DNA of 64,000 bases from Idiomarina fontislapidosi. Lineage in GTDB: Bacteria; Pseudomonadota; Gammaproteobacteria; Enterobacterales; Alteromonadaceae. The notes below the pieces were generated by a model. The model saw only the letters and a list, made by a program, of their open reading frames with translations, did no database searches and had not been told where the DNA came from. Each line of letters begins with the position of its first letter. Positions within the stretch are counted from its first letter, which is position 1. The position numbers and the translations under genes were made by a program. Positions 49,345 through 62,384 of the stretch are shown here, piece after piece. Location of the stretch: positions 21,667 to 85,666 of the forward strand of contig NZ_QJST01000003.1 in NCBI RefSeq assembly GCF_003226255.1, in the 5' to 3' direction.

Positions 49345-50613
49345 ATGGATATTATCAGTTCTTACGGCTTAATTCTGATTGTCATGGCCGGTGTGTTCGG
49401 CTTTTTCATGGCATGGGGTGTAGGTGCTAACGACGTTGCAAACGCAATGGGGACCTCGGTGGGCTCAAAAGCCCTTACCATTAAACAGGCTATCCTTATT
49501 GCGATGGTGTTCGAGTTCGCCGGCGCTTACTTAGCGGGTGGTGAGGTTACCTCAACCATTCGTAAAGGCATTATCGATTCGGCTTACTTTGTCGACCAAC
49601 CTGAACTCCTCGTATTCGGCATGATCTCGGCGCTACTAGCCGCTGGTGTATGGCTATTGATCGCGTCTTTCTTAGGCTGGCCGGTATCGACCACGCACTC
49701 AATTGTTGGTGCGATCGTTGGTTTTGCGGCCGTTGGTGTGAGTGTTGATGCGGTATCTTGGGGTAAAGTGGGCGGTATCGTCGGAAGCTGGGTAATTACA
49801 CCTGCAATATCCGGCTTCATAGCTTACTTAATCTTCATGAGTGCACAGAAGCTGATCTTTGACCAGGAAAACCCATTAAAGCGTGCTAAACAATATGTAC
49901 CGTTTTACATGGGCTTGGCCGGCTTCGTACTGTCGCTGGTGACGATCAAAAAAGGTCTTAAGCACGTTGGTTTAGGTATGGGCACGCTGGAAGGCTTTTT
50001 ATGGGCCTTTGGTATTGCCGTCGTCGTCTTTCTCATTGGTAAAGTCGCGATTGGCCGTCTTCAGTTCAGTGAATCTGATGACAAAGACATGCATTACACC
50101 AACGTTGAAAAAGTATTTGCGGTGCTAATGGTTGTGACCGCGTGTGCGATGGCATTTGCTCATGGCTCAAACGACGTTGCAAACGCCATTGGGCCACTCG
50201 CTGCGGTTGTGAGTGTGGTGACCAGTGGTGGCGAAATTGCGAGCCAAGCACAACTGGCGTGGTGGATCCTACCTCTTGGTGCGTTCGGTATCGTAGCGGG
50301 TCTTGCGATGTTAGGTAAGCGTGTTATCGCTACTATCGGTCAAGGTATTACGCATTTAACGCCAAGCCGTGGCTTCGCAGCCGAGCTTGCTGCTGCATCA
50401 ACGGTGGTACTTGCATCGGGTACAGGCTTGCCGATCTCGACGACACAAACTTTGGTTGGCGCTGTATTGGGTGTAGGTATGGCGCGCGGTATTGCAGCAT
50501 TGAACTTGGGTGTTGTACGTAACATCGTGGTGTCGTGGGTGGTTACGCTTCCTGCGGGTGCGATTATGTCCATCATGTTCTTCTACATGTTAAAAGGCAT
50601 GTTTGCCGCTTAA
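49345..50613 (+). CDS. pit: Inorganic phosphate transporter, PiT family
   Basis: Integral membrane Pi (metal-phosphate) symporter with about ten helices. It has the two inverted PiT signature repeats: GANDVANAMGTSVGSKALT near the N-terminus and HGSNDVANAIGPLAA in the second half, each followed by a phosphate-binding helix and S-T rich motif (WPVSTTHSIVGA; LPISTTQTLVGA). Length 422 is standard. The Pho box upstream implies induction by phosphate starvation, unlike the constitutive pitA of E. coli. A strong terminator follows. Confidence 0.95.
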   Translation: MDIISSYGLILIVMAGVFGFFMAWGVGANDVANAMGTSVGSKALTIKQAILIAMVFEFAGAYLAGGEVTSTIRKGIIDSAYFVDQPELLVFGMISALLAAGVWLLIASFLGWPVSTTHSIVGAIVGFAAVGVSVDAVSWGKVGGIVGSWVITPAISGFIAYLIFMSAQKLIFDQENPLKRAKQYVPFYMGLAGFVLSLVTIKKGLKHVGLGMGTLEGFLWAFGIAVVVFLIGKVAIGRLQFSESDDKDMHYTNVEKVFAVLMVVTACAMAFAHGSNDVANAIGPLAAVVSVVTSGGEIASQAQLAWWILPLGAFGIVAGLAMLGKRVIATIGQGITHLTPSRGFAAELAAASTVVLASGTGLPISTTQTLVGAVLGVGMARGIAALNLGVVRNIVVSWVVTLPAGAIMSIMFFYMLKGMFAA

Positions 50614-50628
50614 TCCCACAGTACGCTG

Positions 50629-50661
50629 AAAAAAGCTCGCCCTACGGCGAGCTTTTTTTTT
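50629..50661 (+). terminator. Intrinsic terminator after pit
   Basis: A run of six A, GCTCGCC, loop CTAC, GGCGAGC, then nine T. The seven-base arms are perfect, and the A/T flanks extend the stem. The strong hairpin closes the pit operon before the sigma factor gene. Confidence 0.93.
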
Positions 50662-50717
50662 GCTTTCATTAAAACTTTTTTCCAGCCACTATCGACTGAG
50701 TTACTAAACAAAAGGTG

Positions 50718-51281
50718 ATGGATATCCGAGTGTTTAAAAAAAGCGATAAAAAACTCGCCAGTCAAGCGCTCAAGGGGAGTCAAGCCGCGTGGGTTGAGTT
50801 AGTGAAACGATACGAAAAGCTCGTTTATCACTACGGCGTGCGCATGCTACCGAGTCACGATGACGCGCTCGACCTCTTGCAAGACACATTTAGTAGCGTG
50901 TTTCGCAGCCTAAAGGACTGGAATCAAGATGATAAATTCAAGCCCTGGCTAATGACGATCGCACATCGGCGTTGCGTCGAGTTTTATCGACGTCGACGAA
51001 CTGAAACGGCTGACGAGGGCGCCGACGCAATGTTGCTGGATGAGTCCACATTTGGGCAGCCTGAGGTGAGACTGAGCGATACACAACAACAAAGCGCGCT
51101 GGTGACTGCTATTCGGCAGCTGCCGTTACCCCAACGTATGGTGGTCGAATTGAAATTCTTTCAACATCTTACCACTCGGGCTATCGCAGAGCAGTTGCAT
51201 GAATCAGAAAATACAATCAAATCGCGGCTATACAGTGGTGTCGAGAAGTTAAAGCGTGATCTGGAGGTGGTTAATGGCTAA
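50718..51281 (+). CDS. ECF-type RNA polymerase sigma factor
   Basis: A 187-residue sigma-70 family protein with only regions 2 and 4. Region 2 includes YHYGVRMLPSHDDALDLLQD and KFKPWLMTIAHRRCVEFYRR (about residues 34-95). Region 4 has QLPLPQRMVVELKFFQHLTT and RAIAEQLHESENTIKSRLY (about 130-180), a helix-turn-helix. The start is an ATG three bases after a GTG; the AAGG ribosome site is close to it. It overlaps the anti-sigma-like gene by eight bases. No regulon is visible, and the promoter it uses was not identified. Confidence 0.9.
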   Translation: MDIRVFKKSDKKLASQALKGSQAAWVELVKRYEKLVYHYGVRMLPSHDDALDLLQDTFSSVFRSLKDWNQDDKFKPWLMTIAHRRCVEFYRRRRTETADEGADAMLLDESTFGQPEVRLSDTQQQSALVTAIRQLPLPQRMVVELKFFQHLTTRAIAEQLHESENTIKSRLYSGVEKLKRDLEVVNG

Positions 51282-51900
51282 TCACGAAACAAACTATGAA
51301 TTGGCGTTCAGTCGTTGGCTCAATGGCGAGCTCTCGAATTCTGAAGAACAGGCATTGGCTGAACAATTGGCACAGCACGCCCCTGCGCTTTATGAACGGA
51401 TGCAGTCTGTACGTTGGATGCAGGAACAGGCAGATAACTATCAGACGACCAATGTACCGAACTGGGATCGACAAAGCATCGGGCCTCAAGCTAACGCGGC
51501 GCGTTGGGCAAATCCTTGGAGCTTTGCTGCTTTTGCGTGCTCATGTGCAGCGCTTGCCGTGGTCTCAGTGTTCGTCATGAAACAGCAGTTAACGGCAGAG
51601 TTTGATGCACGGGTGGCGGCGGTCGTCGATCAACGCCTCAGTGTATTTGAGCAGCAACAGAACATCGCGCTGGCGAAGCAAGAAAAAGCGCTCCGTGCGA
51701 ATTTTAGAGAGCAGTTATCGACATCAACGGCGCAATTAGCGACCTATATTATGGCGACGAACCGTGCTGAACGAAAAGATGACATGAGCCAAATCGTTGA
51801 ATATGTCAATGAAACGCGCAGTGAGGATCTGAACTTCTACACTGCACAACTGCGCCAAGTTGCGCAGCAACCGATTCTATTAAAAGAGGAGAATCAATGA
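51274..51900 (+). CDS. Membrane anti-sigma-like protein
   Basis: A 208-residue protein placed as the anti-sigma of the upstream ECF factor. An N-terminal helical segment (NYELAFSRWLNGELSNSEEQ, about residues 7-50) resembles the zinc-less anti-sigma head that reads W-L-ng-el-s. A single transmembrane helix is at about 82-102, and the C-terminal part is a periplasmic coiled coil (about 105-200). The ATG at 51274 follows GGAGGTGG and overlaps the sigma gene by eight bases. No zinc-binding HxxxCxxC is present. The role is inferred from context and topology. Confidence 0.7.
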   Translation: MANHETNYELAFSRWLNGELSNSEEQALAEQLAQHAPALYERMQSVRWMQEQADNYQTTNVPNWDRQSIGPQANAARWANPWSFAAFACSCAALAVVSVFVMKQQLTAEFDARVAAVVDQRLSVFEQQQNIALAKQEKALRANFREQLSTSTAQLATYIMATNRAERKDDMSQIVEYVNETRSEDLNFYTAQLRQVAQQPILLKEENQ

Positions 51901-52796
51901 TGAAACGTTGGTTACTATCACTCAGTATTGCAAGCGCACTTATGTTACCAACCGCATCTGCTGTTGCGGACGAGGCTGCACACCAAGGGTTAAAAAACCA
52001 AATAGAGATTTTTAAGGACATTCTGACAACCGCGGCTAAACAGCAAGCCGGAAAAGAACACGCTCGCTTAGAAGAGGTTGAGTTTACTTATTTAGAGGGC
52101 CAGGGGGTGGTGTTCTTCATTCGCTCTGCACGCATGCCCTGGCGCATTGTCTCGCCCGATGTCCCAGAGCCACCGATGCCACCAGAAATGCCAGAGATGA
52201 GCGGATTTGCCCAAGACCTAAAACTCGATAGAGTGGTTGAAGAGGGATTGCGGACTGCGCATCGAGTACTCAGCCAATTTAGTGGCGAATACTCAGACGA
52301 GTGGTTTGAACTGGTCGAACAAAAGCGCGAATTAGCATGGGAAGCACGCGATTTAAATCGTGAGATTCGGGATATTGAGTTCCAGCGAGACATGCAGGAG
52401 CAGGATGTTTCAGATAGCGCGTTGGATGAGCGCGAGAAAGAAACGGAAGCAAAGCTAGCCGAGCTGAAGGAAAAACAAGCGACACTGGATGCCAAGTTGG
52501 CCGAGATGAAACAAGCGTTACAAGCGAAGCAAGAGGAAGTACGCAAAGAACGTTTGCTAACTCAAGAGAAAAGTATTGAAGCGATCGAAAGCGTATTCTC
52601 AAGTGTGTTGTGTGATTACGGTATCACCTTAAAGTCGTTGCCAGACGATGAACAAGTGAGCTTAGTTATTCGCGATGCATCAATCAACCGAGATAAACGT
52701 TTAGATAATGTTTATGTGTTCGATAAGTCAGCTATCGGTCGCTGCGATAGTCAGCCTGCGGAATTATTGAAGCAAGCACAAAAATATAAGTTCTAA
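51897..52796 (+). CDS. Exported coiled-coil protein of the sigma-factor module, uncharacterised
   Basis: I do not recognise this family. It has a signal peptide (residues 1-25, ending at SAVADE), a short N-terminal domain, a Pro/Met/Glu-rich hinge (EPPMPPEMPEM, 91-101), a long charged coiled coil (about 130-230) and a C-terminal domain with two cysteines (C239, C283) that could form a disulfide in the periplasm. Its ATG overlaps the stop of the anti-sigma-like gene (ATGA) and has AGAGGAG five bases ahead. It is probably the sensor or effector arm of the module. Confidence 0.7.
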   Translation: MMKRWLLSLSIASALMLPTASAVADEAAHQGLKNQIEIFKDILTTAAKQQAGKEHARLEEVEFTYLEGQGVVFFIRSARMPWRIVSPDVPEPPMPPEMPEMSGFAQDLKLDRVVEEGLRTAHRVLSQFSGEYSDEWFELVEQKRELAWEARDLNREIRDIEFQRDMQEQDVSDSALDEREKETEAKLAELKEKQATLDAKLAEMKQALQAKQEEVRKERLLTQEKSIEAIESVFSSVLCDYGITLKSLPDDEQVSLVIRDASINRDKRLDNVYVFDKSAIGRCDSQPAELLKQAQKYKF

Positions 52797-52823
52797 TGCG
52801 GTTCTTATAGTCTTCTCCTAAGC

Positions 52824-52843
52824 GGCAGCCGTGACAGGCTGCC
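52824..52843 (+). terminator. Hairpin after the sigma-factor module
   Basis: GGCAGCC pairs perfectly with GGCTGCC around GTGACA. The following TCGTTTCG is not a proper T-run, so termination is doubtful. The loop coincides with the -35 of the next promoter. Confidence 0.4.
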
Positions 52844-52859
52844 TCGTTTCGAGTAAAAT
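52831..52859 (+). promoter_or_regulatory. Sigma-70 promoter for queA-tgt
   Basis: GTGACA (52831-52836), 17 bases, TAAAAT (52854-52859). Each hexamer matches consensus at five of six. Transcription would start about 30 bases before queA. Confidence 0.6.
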
Positions 52860-52895
52860 TCGCGCACTAAAGAGAAACAGCGGATTTTATTCAAC

Positions 52896-56472
<3,577 letters not shown>

Positions 56473-56623
56473 ATCAAAAATCCTTAATCTATTTGGGGTT
56501 ACCTATTTTGAGTGTACAGATAGAAATATAAGCCGAGCAATCAGAGACCGTTACTTGACGTGTGTTATACCTGATTGGCGTTAATTGACGTCATAAAAAT
56601 TAAATAGATGTTTTGCTTAACAA

Positions 56624-57696
<1,073 letters not shown>

Positions 57697-57770
57697 GATA
57701 CACGAGTAGCAGACAGCGATATTCACTTTTCGCAGCTTGCACTTAGACTTAATTCGTTAAGTTACGTGTT

Positions 57771-57800
57771 GAAAGCCGTGTCTCATGAGACGCGGCTTTC
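57771..57800 (+). terminator. Hairpin between rpsU and dnaG
   Basis: GAAAGCCGTGTCTC pairs with GAGACGCGGCTTTC around a two-base AT, with one G-U pair. No T-run follows (GTGTTTG), so it may be a partial terminator, a processing site or both. E. coli has a partial terminator at the same place that lowers dnaG relative to rpsU. Confidence 0.6.
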
Positions 57801-57836
57801 GTGTTTGTAGACGAAGATAAAAGATAAGTTGAGGGC

Positions 57837-59582
57837 ATGGCAGGACTCATTCCTAAAAGTTTCATCCACGACCTACTTGAACGAGCTGATATCGTCGAAG
57901 TAGTGGATAGCCGTGTACCTTTGAAAAAAGCAGGTAAGAACCATCAGGCTTGCTGTCCTTTTCATAACGAGAAAACGCCTTCATTTACCGTCAGTGCCGA
58001 TAAACAGTTTTATCACTGTTTTGGCTGTGGTGTGCACGGTAATGCGATTGACTTCATCATGGAGTTTGATGGTTTAAGTTTCCCAGATGCCATTGAAGAG
58101 CTCGCCGCAAGTCTCGGTGTGCAGGTGCCTCGAGAAGAGGGACATGACCCACAAAAACAACATCAGCAGCAAGCACAACTAAAAAACGATACTGATTTAA
58201 TGGCGCAATGTACGCGTTTTTTTCAGCATCAGCTAAAACACCATGCCCACTCAGATAAAGTAATTAGTTACTTAAAACAACGCGGTTTATCTGGCGACAT
58301 CGTCAAACGTTTCCAAATTGGTTACGCCCCCGATGCTTGGGATGGTTTGCTTAATGCGCTTGGACAGCAATCAAAAGCTAGACAACAACTGATCGATCTG
58401 AAATTGGTCAATGTGAATGATCAGGGAAGAAAGTTTGATTTCTTTCGCGATCGCGTGATGTTTCCTATCCACGATCGTCGCGGTCGCGTGGTGGGGTTTG
58501 GTGGACGCGTAATCGATAGCGACGGCCCTAAATACCTGAACTCACCCGAGACTCGCTTGTTTCATAAAGGCCAAGAGCTCTATGGCTTTTGGAATATGCA
58601 ACAACGGCTGCGTCGCCCTGAGCAAATTTGTATTGTCGAAGGATACATGGACGTTGTCGCTTTGGCCCAAGCGGGGATCGACTATGCCGTTGCATCACTG
58701 GGAACCGCAACGACCACTGAACAATTGCAGCGTTTGTTCCGTACATCAAATAGGGTGGTGTGTTGTTACGACGGTGACCGCGCGGGTCGAGATGCCGCGT
58801 GGCGAGCCTTAGAAAACGCGCTACCGTTGCTTAAAGATGGCATCGATTTAAGTTTCTTGTTTTTACCAGAAGGTGAAGACCCTGATTCCGTGGTGCAGAG
58901 TAGTGGCAAGGAAGGGTTTGAGCGTTATTTGAAAGAAGCTAAGTCTTTCGTTGATTACTTTTTCGAGCACTTGGCTGAAGACGTCGATGTGAACACCGAA
59001 TCGGGACGTTCGGCGTTATTAAGTGAGGCTAAGCCACGCATTGAGCGGATTGCCAGTGACTTTTATCGTGAGTCGTTGATGCAAAAATTGGCGCAGTTGT
59101 TAAGACGGGAAACCTCACAACTGGAACGCTATGTTGACACGCCAAAACAGCGCAAGGCAAAGCCCGAAGCGATTAAAATGACGCCGTTGCGTCGTGCCGT
59201 TGCGTTGATCGTTCAGTATCCGCAACTCGCGAAAGTGGTGCCGGTGAAAGCTGAGTTGGGTGAACTTAAGTTGCCTGGCATGGATTTATTTATGGCGCTG
59301 CATCAACAATGTAACGAGCGTGACATGACTACGGCTCAAGTGTTGGAGCATTGGCGCGATACATCGTATCAGAAGGCGTTAGAAAAGCTCGCCGTTTGGC
59401 AGCATGGTCTCGACGAACATAATATGGAACAGGAGTTCAAAGACATCTTTGTTTATTTGATTGATCAATATGTTGAACAAAGAGCCGATGAACTTCTCAA
59501 AAAGGGACAGCAAACGCCCTTGAATAAAGCGGAAAAGCAAGAATATTTGATGCTAGTAAAGCATTTAAGAACACGTAATTGA
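57837..59582 (+). CDS. dnaG: DNA primase
   Basis: Makes RNA primers at the replication fork with DnaB. It has the zinc ribbon (C40, H43, C61, C64), the central TOPRIM domain with EGYMDVVALAQAG and YDGDRAGRDAAWRA, and the C-terminal DnaB-interaction helices. 581 residues equals the E. coli protein. It is expressed from the rpsU promoter through the hairpin, or from an internal promoter. The stop is about 100 bases before rpoD. Confidence 0.98.
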   Translation: MAGLIPKSFIHDLLERADIVEVVDSRVPLKKAGKNHQACCPFHNEKTPSFTVSADKQFYHCFGCGVHGNAIDFIMEFDGLSFPDAIEELAASLGVQVPREEGHDPQKQHQQQAQLKNDTDLMAQCTRFFQHQLKHHAHSDKVISYLKQRGLSGDIVKRFQIGYAPDAWDGLLNALGQQSKARQQLIDLKLVNVNDQGRKFDFFRDRVMFPIHDRRGRVVGFGGRVIDSDGPKYLNSPETRLFHKGQELYGFWNMQQRLRRPEQICIVEGYMDVVALAQAGIDYAVASLGTATTTEQLQRLFRTSNRVVCCYDGDRAGRDAAWRALENALPLLKDGIDLSFLFLPEGEDPDSVVQSSGKEGFERYLKEAKSFVDYFFEHLAEDVDVNTESGRSALLSEAKPRIERIASDFYRESLMQKLAQLLRRETSQLERYVDTPKQRKAKPEAIKMTPLRRAVALIVQYPQLAKVVPVKAELGELKLPGMDLFMALHQQCNERDMTTAQVLEHWRDTSYQKALEKLAVWQHGLDEHNMEQEFKDIFVYLIDQYVEQRADELLKKGQQTPLNKAEKQEYLMLVKHLRTRN

Positions 59583-59684
59583 CTTGGCTATAATCAGCGT
59601 TTTGGTAGCTTAAAATTAGCCATTATGCTATAGTTTAAGGTCATTTTGGGTACTCTCGTAGAAAGTGACAGGTGGAATCTCTGT

Positions 59685-61520
59685 ATGCAGCAGAATCGGC
59701 AATCACAGTTAAAAGTTCTCATTGCAAAAGGCAAAGAGCAAGGTTTTCTTACGTTTGCGGAAGTGAACGACCACTTACCGCAGGAAATCGTTGATTCCGA
59801 TCAAATAGAAGACATCATTCGCATGATTAATGACATGGGTATCCGTGTCTTTGAGAGTGCGCCTGATGCAGATGATTTGATGATGTCCGAAAGTGCGGCG
59901 GACGAGGACGCAGCGGAAGAAGCTGCACAAGCACTTGCTACTGTGGATGGCGAAATAGGCCGTACCACCGACCCTGTGCGCATGTACATGCGTGAGATGG
60001 GTACCGTTGAACTGTTAACGCGTGAGGGCGAGATCGATATCGCGAAGCGCATTGAGGAAGGCATCAACCAAGTTCAATGTTCTGTTGCTGAGTACCCCGA
60101 AGCAATTAACTTCTTGCTAGAGCAATGGGATTCATACGAAGCCGAAGAATTGCGCCTTACCGAGATCATTGTTGGATTCATCGATCCAGACGAAGTTGAT
60201 GAAGCGCCTGTGAGTGCCACGCACGTAGGCTCTGAGCTCTCTGACGATGAGCTGGAGGACGAAGACGACGATGAAGATGATGACGAAGATGATGATGAGA
60301 ACGATAGCGGTATCGATCCCGAGTTTGCTCGTCAGAAGTTCACTGAGCTACGCGAACAGTATGAATCGACTCGGCAGGCAATAACTAAATTTGGCCGCGA
60401 GCACCCGAGTGCGCGTGTTGAAATCGACAAACTCAGTGATTTATTTAAGCAGTTCCGTTTAGTACCTAAGCAGTTTGACCGTTTAGTACAGGACATGCGC
60501 GCGATGATGCAGCGTGTACGTGTACAAGAGCGTTTGGTAATGAAGGCCGCTGTTGAGCAAGCGGGTATGCCTAAACGTGCTTTTATGAAGGCATTCGCGG
60601 GTAACGAAAACAGTTTGGCATGGGTTGATGAGCAAATTTCTGCCGGCGTAGACTACGCAGCAACGCTGAAAGAGGCGCGGGTTGAAATCGAGCGCTGTGT
60701 AACCAAACTAAATGAAATCGAGAAGGAAACGGGTCTCACCATTGCTAAGGTGAAAGACATCAACCGTCGCATGTCGATCGGCGAGGCCAAAGCACGTCGT
60801 GCCAAAAAAGAAATGGTCGAAGCGAACTTACGTTTGGTTATCTCGATTGCGAAGAAATACACTAACCGCGGTTTACAATTCTTGGATTTGATTCAGGAAG
60901 GTAACATCGGTTTGATGAAAGCCGTCGATAAGTTTGAGTATCGTCGCGGTTATAAATTCTCGACCTATGCAACGTGGTGGATCCGTCAGGCGATTACGCG
61001 ATCAATTGCTGACCAAGCACGCACCATTCGTATCCCAGTGCACATGATCGAGACGATTAACAAGCTTAACCGTATTTCACGTCAGATGTTGCAAGAGATG
61101 GGACGTGAGCCATTACCTGAAGAGCTGGCTGAGCGTATGGCGATGCCAGAGGATAAAATCCGTAAGGTACTTAAGATCGCGAAAGAGCCTATTTCAATGG
61201 AGACGCCGATTGGTGACGATGAAGATTCGCACTTAGGTGATTTCATTGAGGATAATACGCTTGATTTGCCGATTGACTCGGCGACGTCAGAAAGCTTACG
61301 TAACTCGGTACGCGAAGTTCTTGGTGGTTTGACCGCGCGTGAAGCGAAAGTATTACGTATGCGCTTCGGTATCGATATGAATACCGACCATACATTGGAA
61401 GAAGTGGGTAAGCAGTTTGATGTGACACGTGAGCGTATTCGTCAGATCGAAGCAAAGGCACTGCGTAAGTTGCGTCATCCAAGCCGTTCAGAGCAACTTA
61501 AATCGTTTTTGGATGAGTAA
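59685..61520 (+). CDS. rpoD: RNA polymerase sigma factor RpoD (sigma-70)
   Basis: The housekeeping sigma factor. Order: region 1.1 ([18 protein letters not shown]), region 1.2 ([20 protein letters not shown]), the acidic non-conserved insertion ([16 protein letters not shown] around residue 205), region 2 ([34 protein letters not shown]), region 3, and region 4 ([35 protein letters not shown]). The frame opens 13 codons earlier, but the ATG at 59685 follows AGGTGG and gives the E. coli-like start. TATAAT (59588-59593) ahead of the gene may be part of an extra promoter. Confidence 0.98.
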   Translation: MQQNRQSQLKVLIAKGKEQGFLTFAEVNDHLPQEIVDSDQIEDIIRMINDMGIRVFESAPDADDLMMSESAADEDAAEEAAQALATVDGEIGRTTDPVRMYMREMGTVELLTREGEIDIAKRIEEGINQVQCSVAEYPEAINFLLEQWDSYEAEELRLTEIIVGFIDPDEVDEAPVSATHVGSELSDDELEDEDDDEDDDEDDDENDSGIDPEFARQKFTELREQYESTRQAITKFGREHPSARVEIDKLSDLFKQFRLVPKQFDRLVQDMRAMMQRVRVQERLVMKAAVEQAGMPKRAFMKAFAGNENSLAWVDEQISAGVDYAATLKEARVEIERCVTKLNEIEKETGLTIAKVKDINRRMSIGEAKARRAKKEMVEANLRLVISIAKKYTNRGLQFLDLIQEGNIGLMKAVDKFEYRRGYKFSTYATWWIRQAITRSIADQARTIRIPVHMIETINKLNRISRQMLQEMGREPLPEELAERMAMPEDKIRKVLKIAKEPISMETPIGDDEDSHLGDFIEDNTLDLPIDSATSESLRNSVREVLGGLTAREAKVLRMRFGIDMNTDHTLEEVGKQFDVTRERIRQIEAKALRKLRHPSRSEQLKSFLDE

Positions 61521-61578
61521 CCGTATGTAATCACTCAGGCTCGATTTGAGTGACTCTGTTACTAAGAAAGGAGGCAGT

Positions 61579-62355
61579 ATGGGAATTAATCGTGAACATT
61601 GGCCAAAACGGATGATTGACACGCATCTTCATATTTATGATGAGGCGTTTCCGTTAATTGAAAACCAAGGTCACATCCCAAAGCCTTTTTACATTGACGA
61701 CTACAACCGTCTTGTTGCGGGTATGCCTATCGAAGGCGGTGTCATTGTTTCAGGTTCCTTTCAGGGATTCGAGCAACGCTATTTAAAAGCGGCGCTCGGA
61801 AACCTGGGTGATAATTTTGTTGGCATTACCCAGTTACCGGGGAGTGTCAGTGATGAGAAAATCCAGCAGCTAAACGAGCATCGGATACGCGGTGTCCGGG
61901 TGAATTTAAAACGCGGCGTTCATCGTGATATCGAGGGCATCGTAGAATTTGGTCGTCGTATTTGGGATTTAGCGGGATGGCATTTAGAGATATATGTCGA
62001 TAGCCGTGAACTTGATGACATGGTGCCCACGTTGTTGAAGTTGCCTAAATTGAGCGTCGATCACTTGGGTATGGCAAAGTCTGGCCTATCGCAAATTCGC
62101 CGTTTGGCCGAAGGCGGCGTTAATATCAAAGCCAGTGGCTTTGGGCGCACAGAAGTCAATATTCCAGAAGCTATTAAAACGCTTTATAAGACTAACCCAG
62201 ACTGTCTAATGTTCGGAACAGACTTGCCCGGTACGCGCAGTAACCGTAGCTTTGAACCGAGTGATATTGATAGTATCGTCGAAGCATTAGATGATTCTGA
62301 AGCGATTGATAAAGTATTCTACCAAAACGCCAAAGACTTCTATAAACTAGCCTAA
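61579..62355 (+). CDS. Amidohydrolase-family TIM-barrel protein (COG3618-like)
   Basis: A 258-residue putative metal-dependent hydrolase of the ACMSD/2-pyrone-4,6-dicarboxylate hydrolase type. DTHLHIYDE gives the HxH metal motif near the N-terminus, then SVDHLGMAKSG with a catalytic-type His, and MFGTDLPGTR with the Asp. The substrate is not predictable. The ATG at 61579 has AAGGAGG five bases upstream; an earlier frame extension lacks support. It follows rpoD by about 60 bases and precedes the histidine-kinase-like gene by 29 bases, so the two may be cotranscribed. Confidence 0.85.
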   Translation: MGINREHWPKRMIDTHLHIYDEAFPLIENQGHIPKPFYIDDYNRLVAGMPIEGGVIVSGSFQGFEQRYLKAALGNLGDNFVGITQLPGSVSDEKIQQLNEHRIRGVRVNLKRGVHRDIEGIVEFGRRIWDLAGWHLEIYVDSRELDDMVPTLLKLPKLSVDHLGMAKSGLSQIRRLAEGGVNIKASGFGRTEVNIPEAIKTLYKTNPDCLMFGTDLPGTRSNRSFEPSDIDSIVEALDDSEAIDKVFYQNAKDFYKLA

Positions 62356-62384
62356 GCTGTTTTAATATTTAGGTAAGGTGGCGC

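Noticed and set aside
56555..56594. Repeated TTGACG with a TGACGTCA palindrome ahead of the PilZ gene
   Set aside because: Two copies 30 bases apart resemble -35 elements, but neither has a good -10 at the right spacing. I do not call a promoter.
60240..60305. Run of Asp/Glu codons in rpoD
   Set aside because: An acidic stretch in the non-conserved insertion is usual in gammaproteobacterial sigma-70, including E. coli. It is not a signature of transfer or a repeat element.
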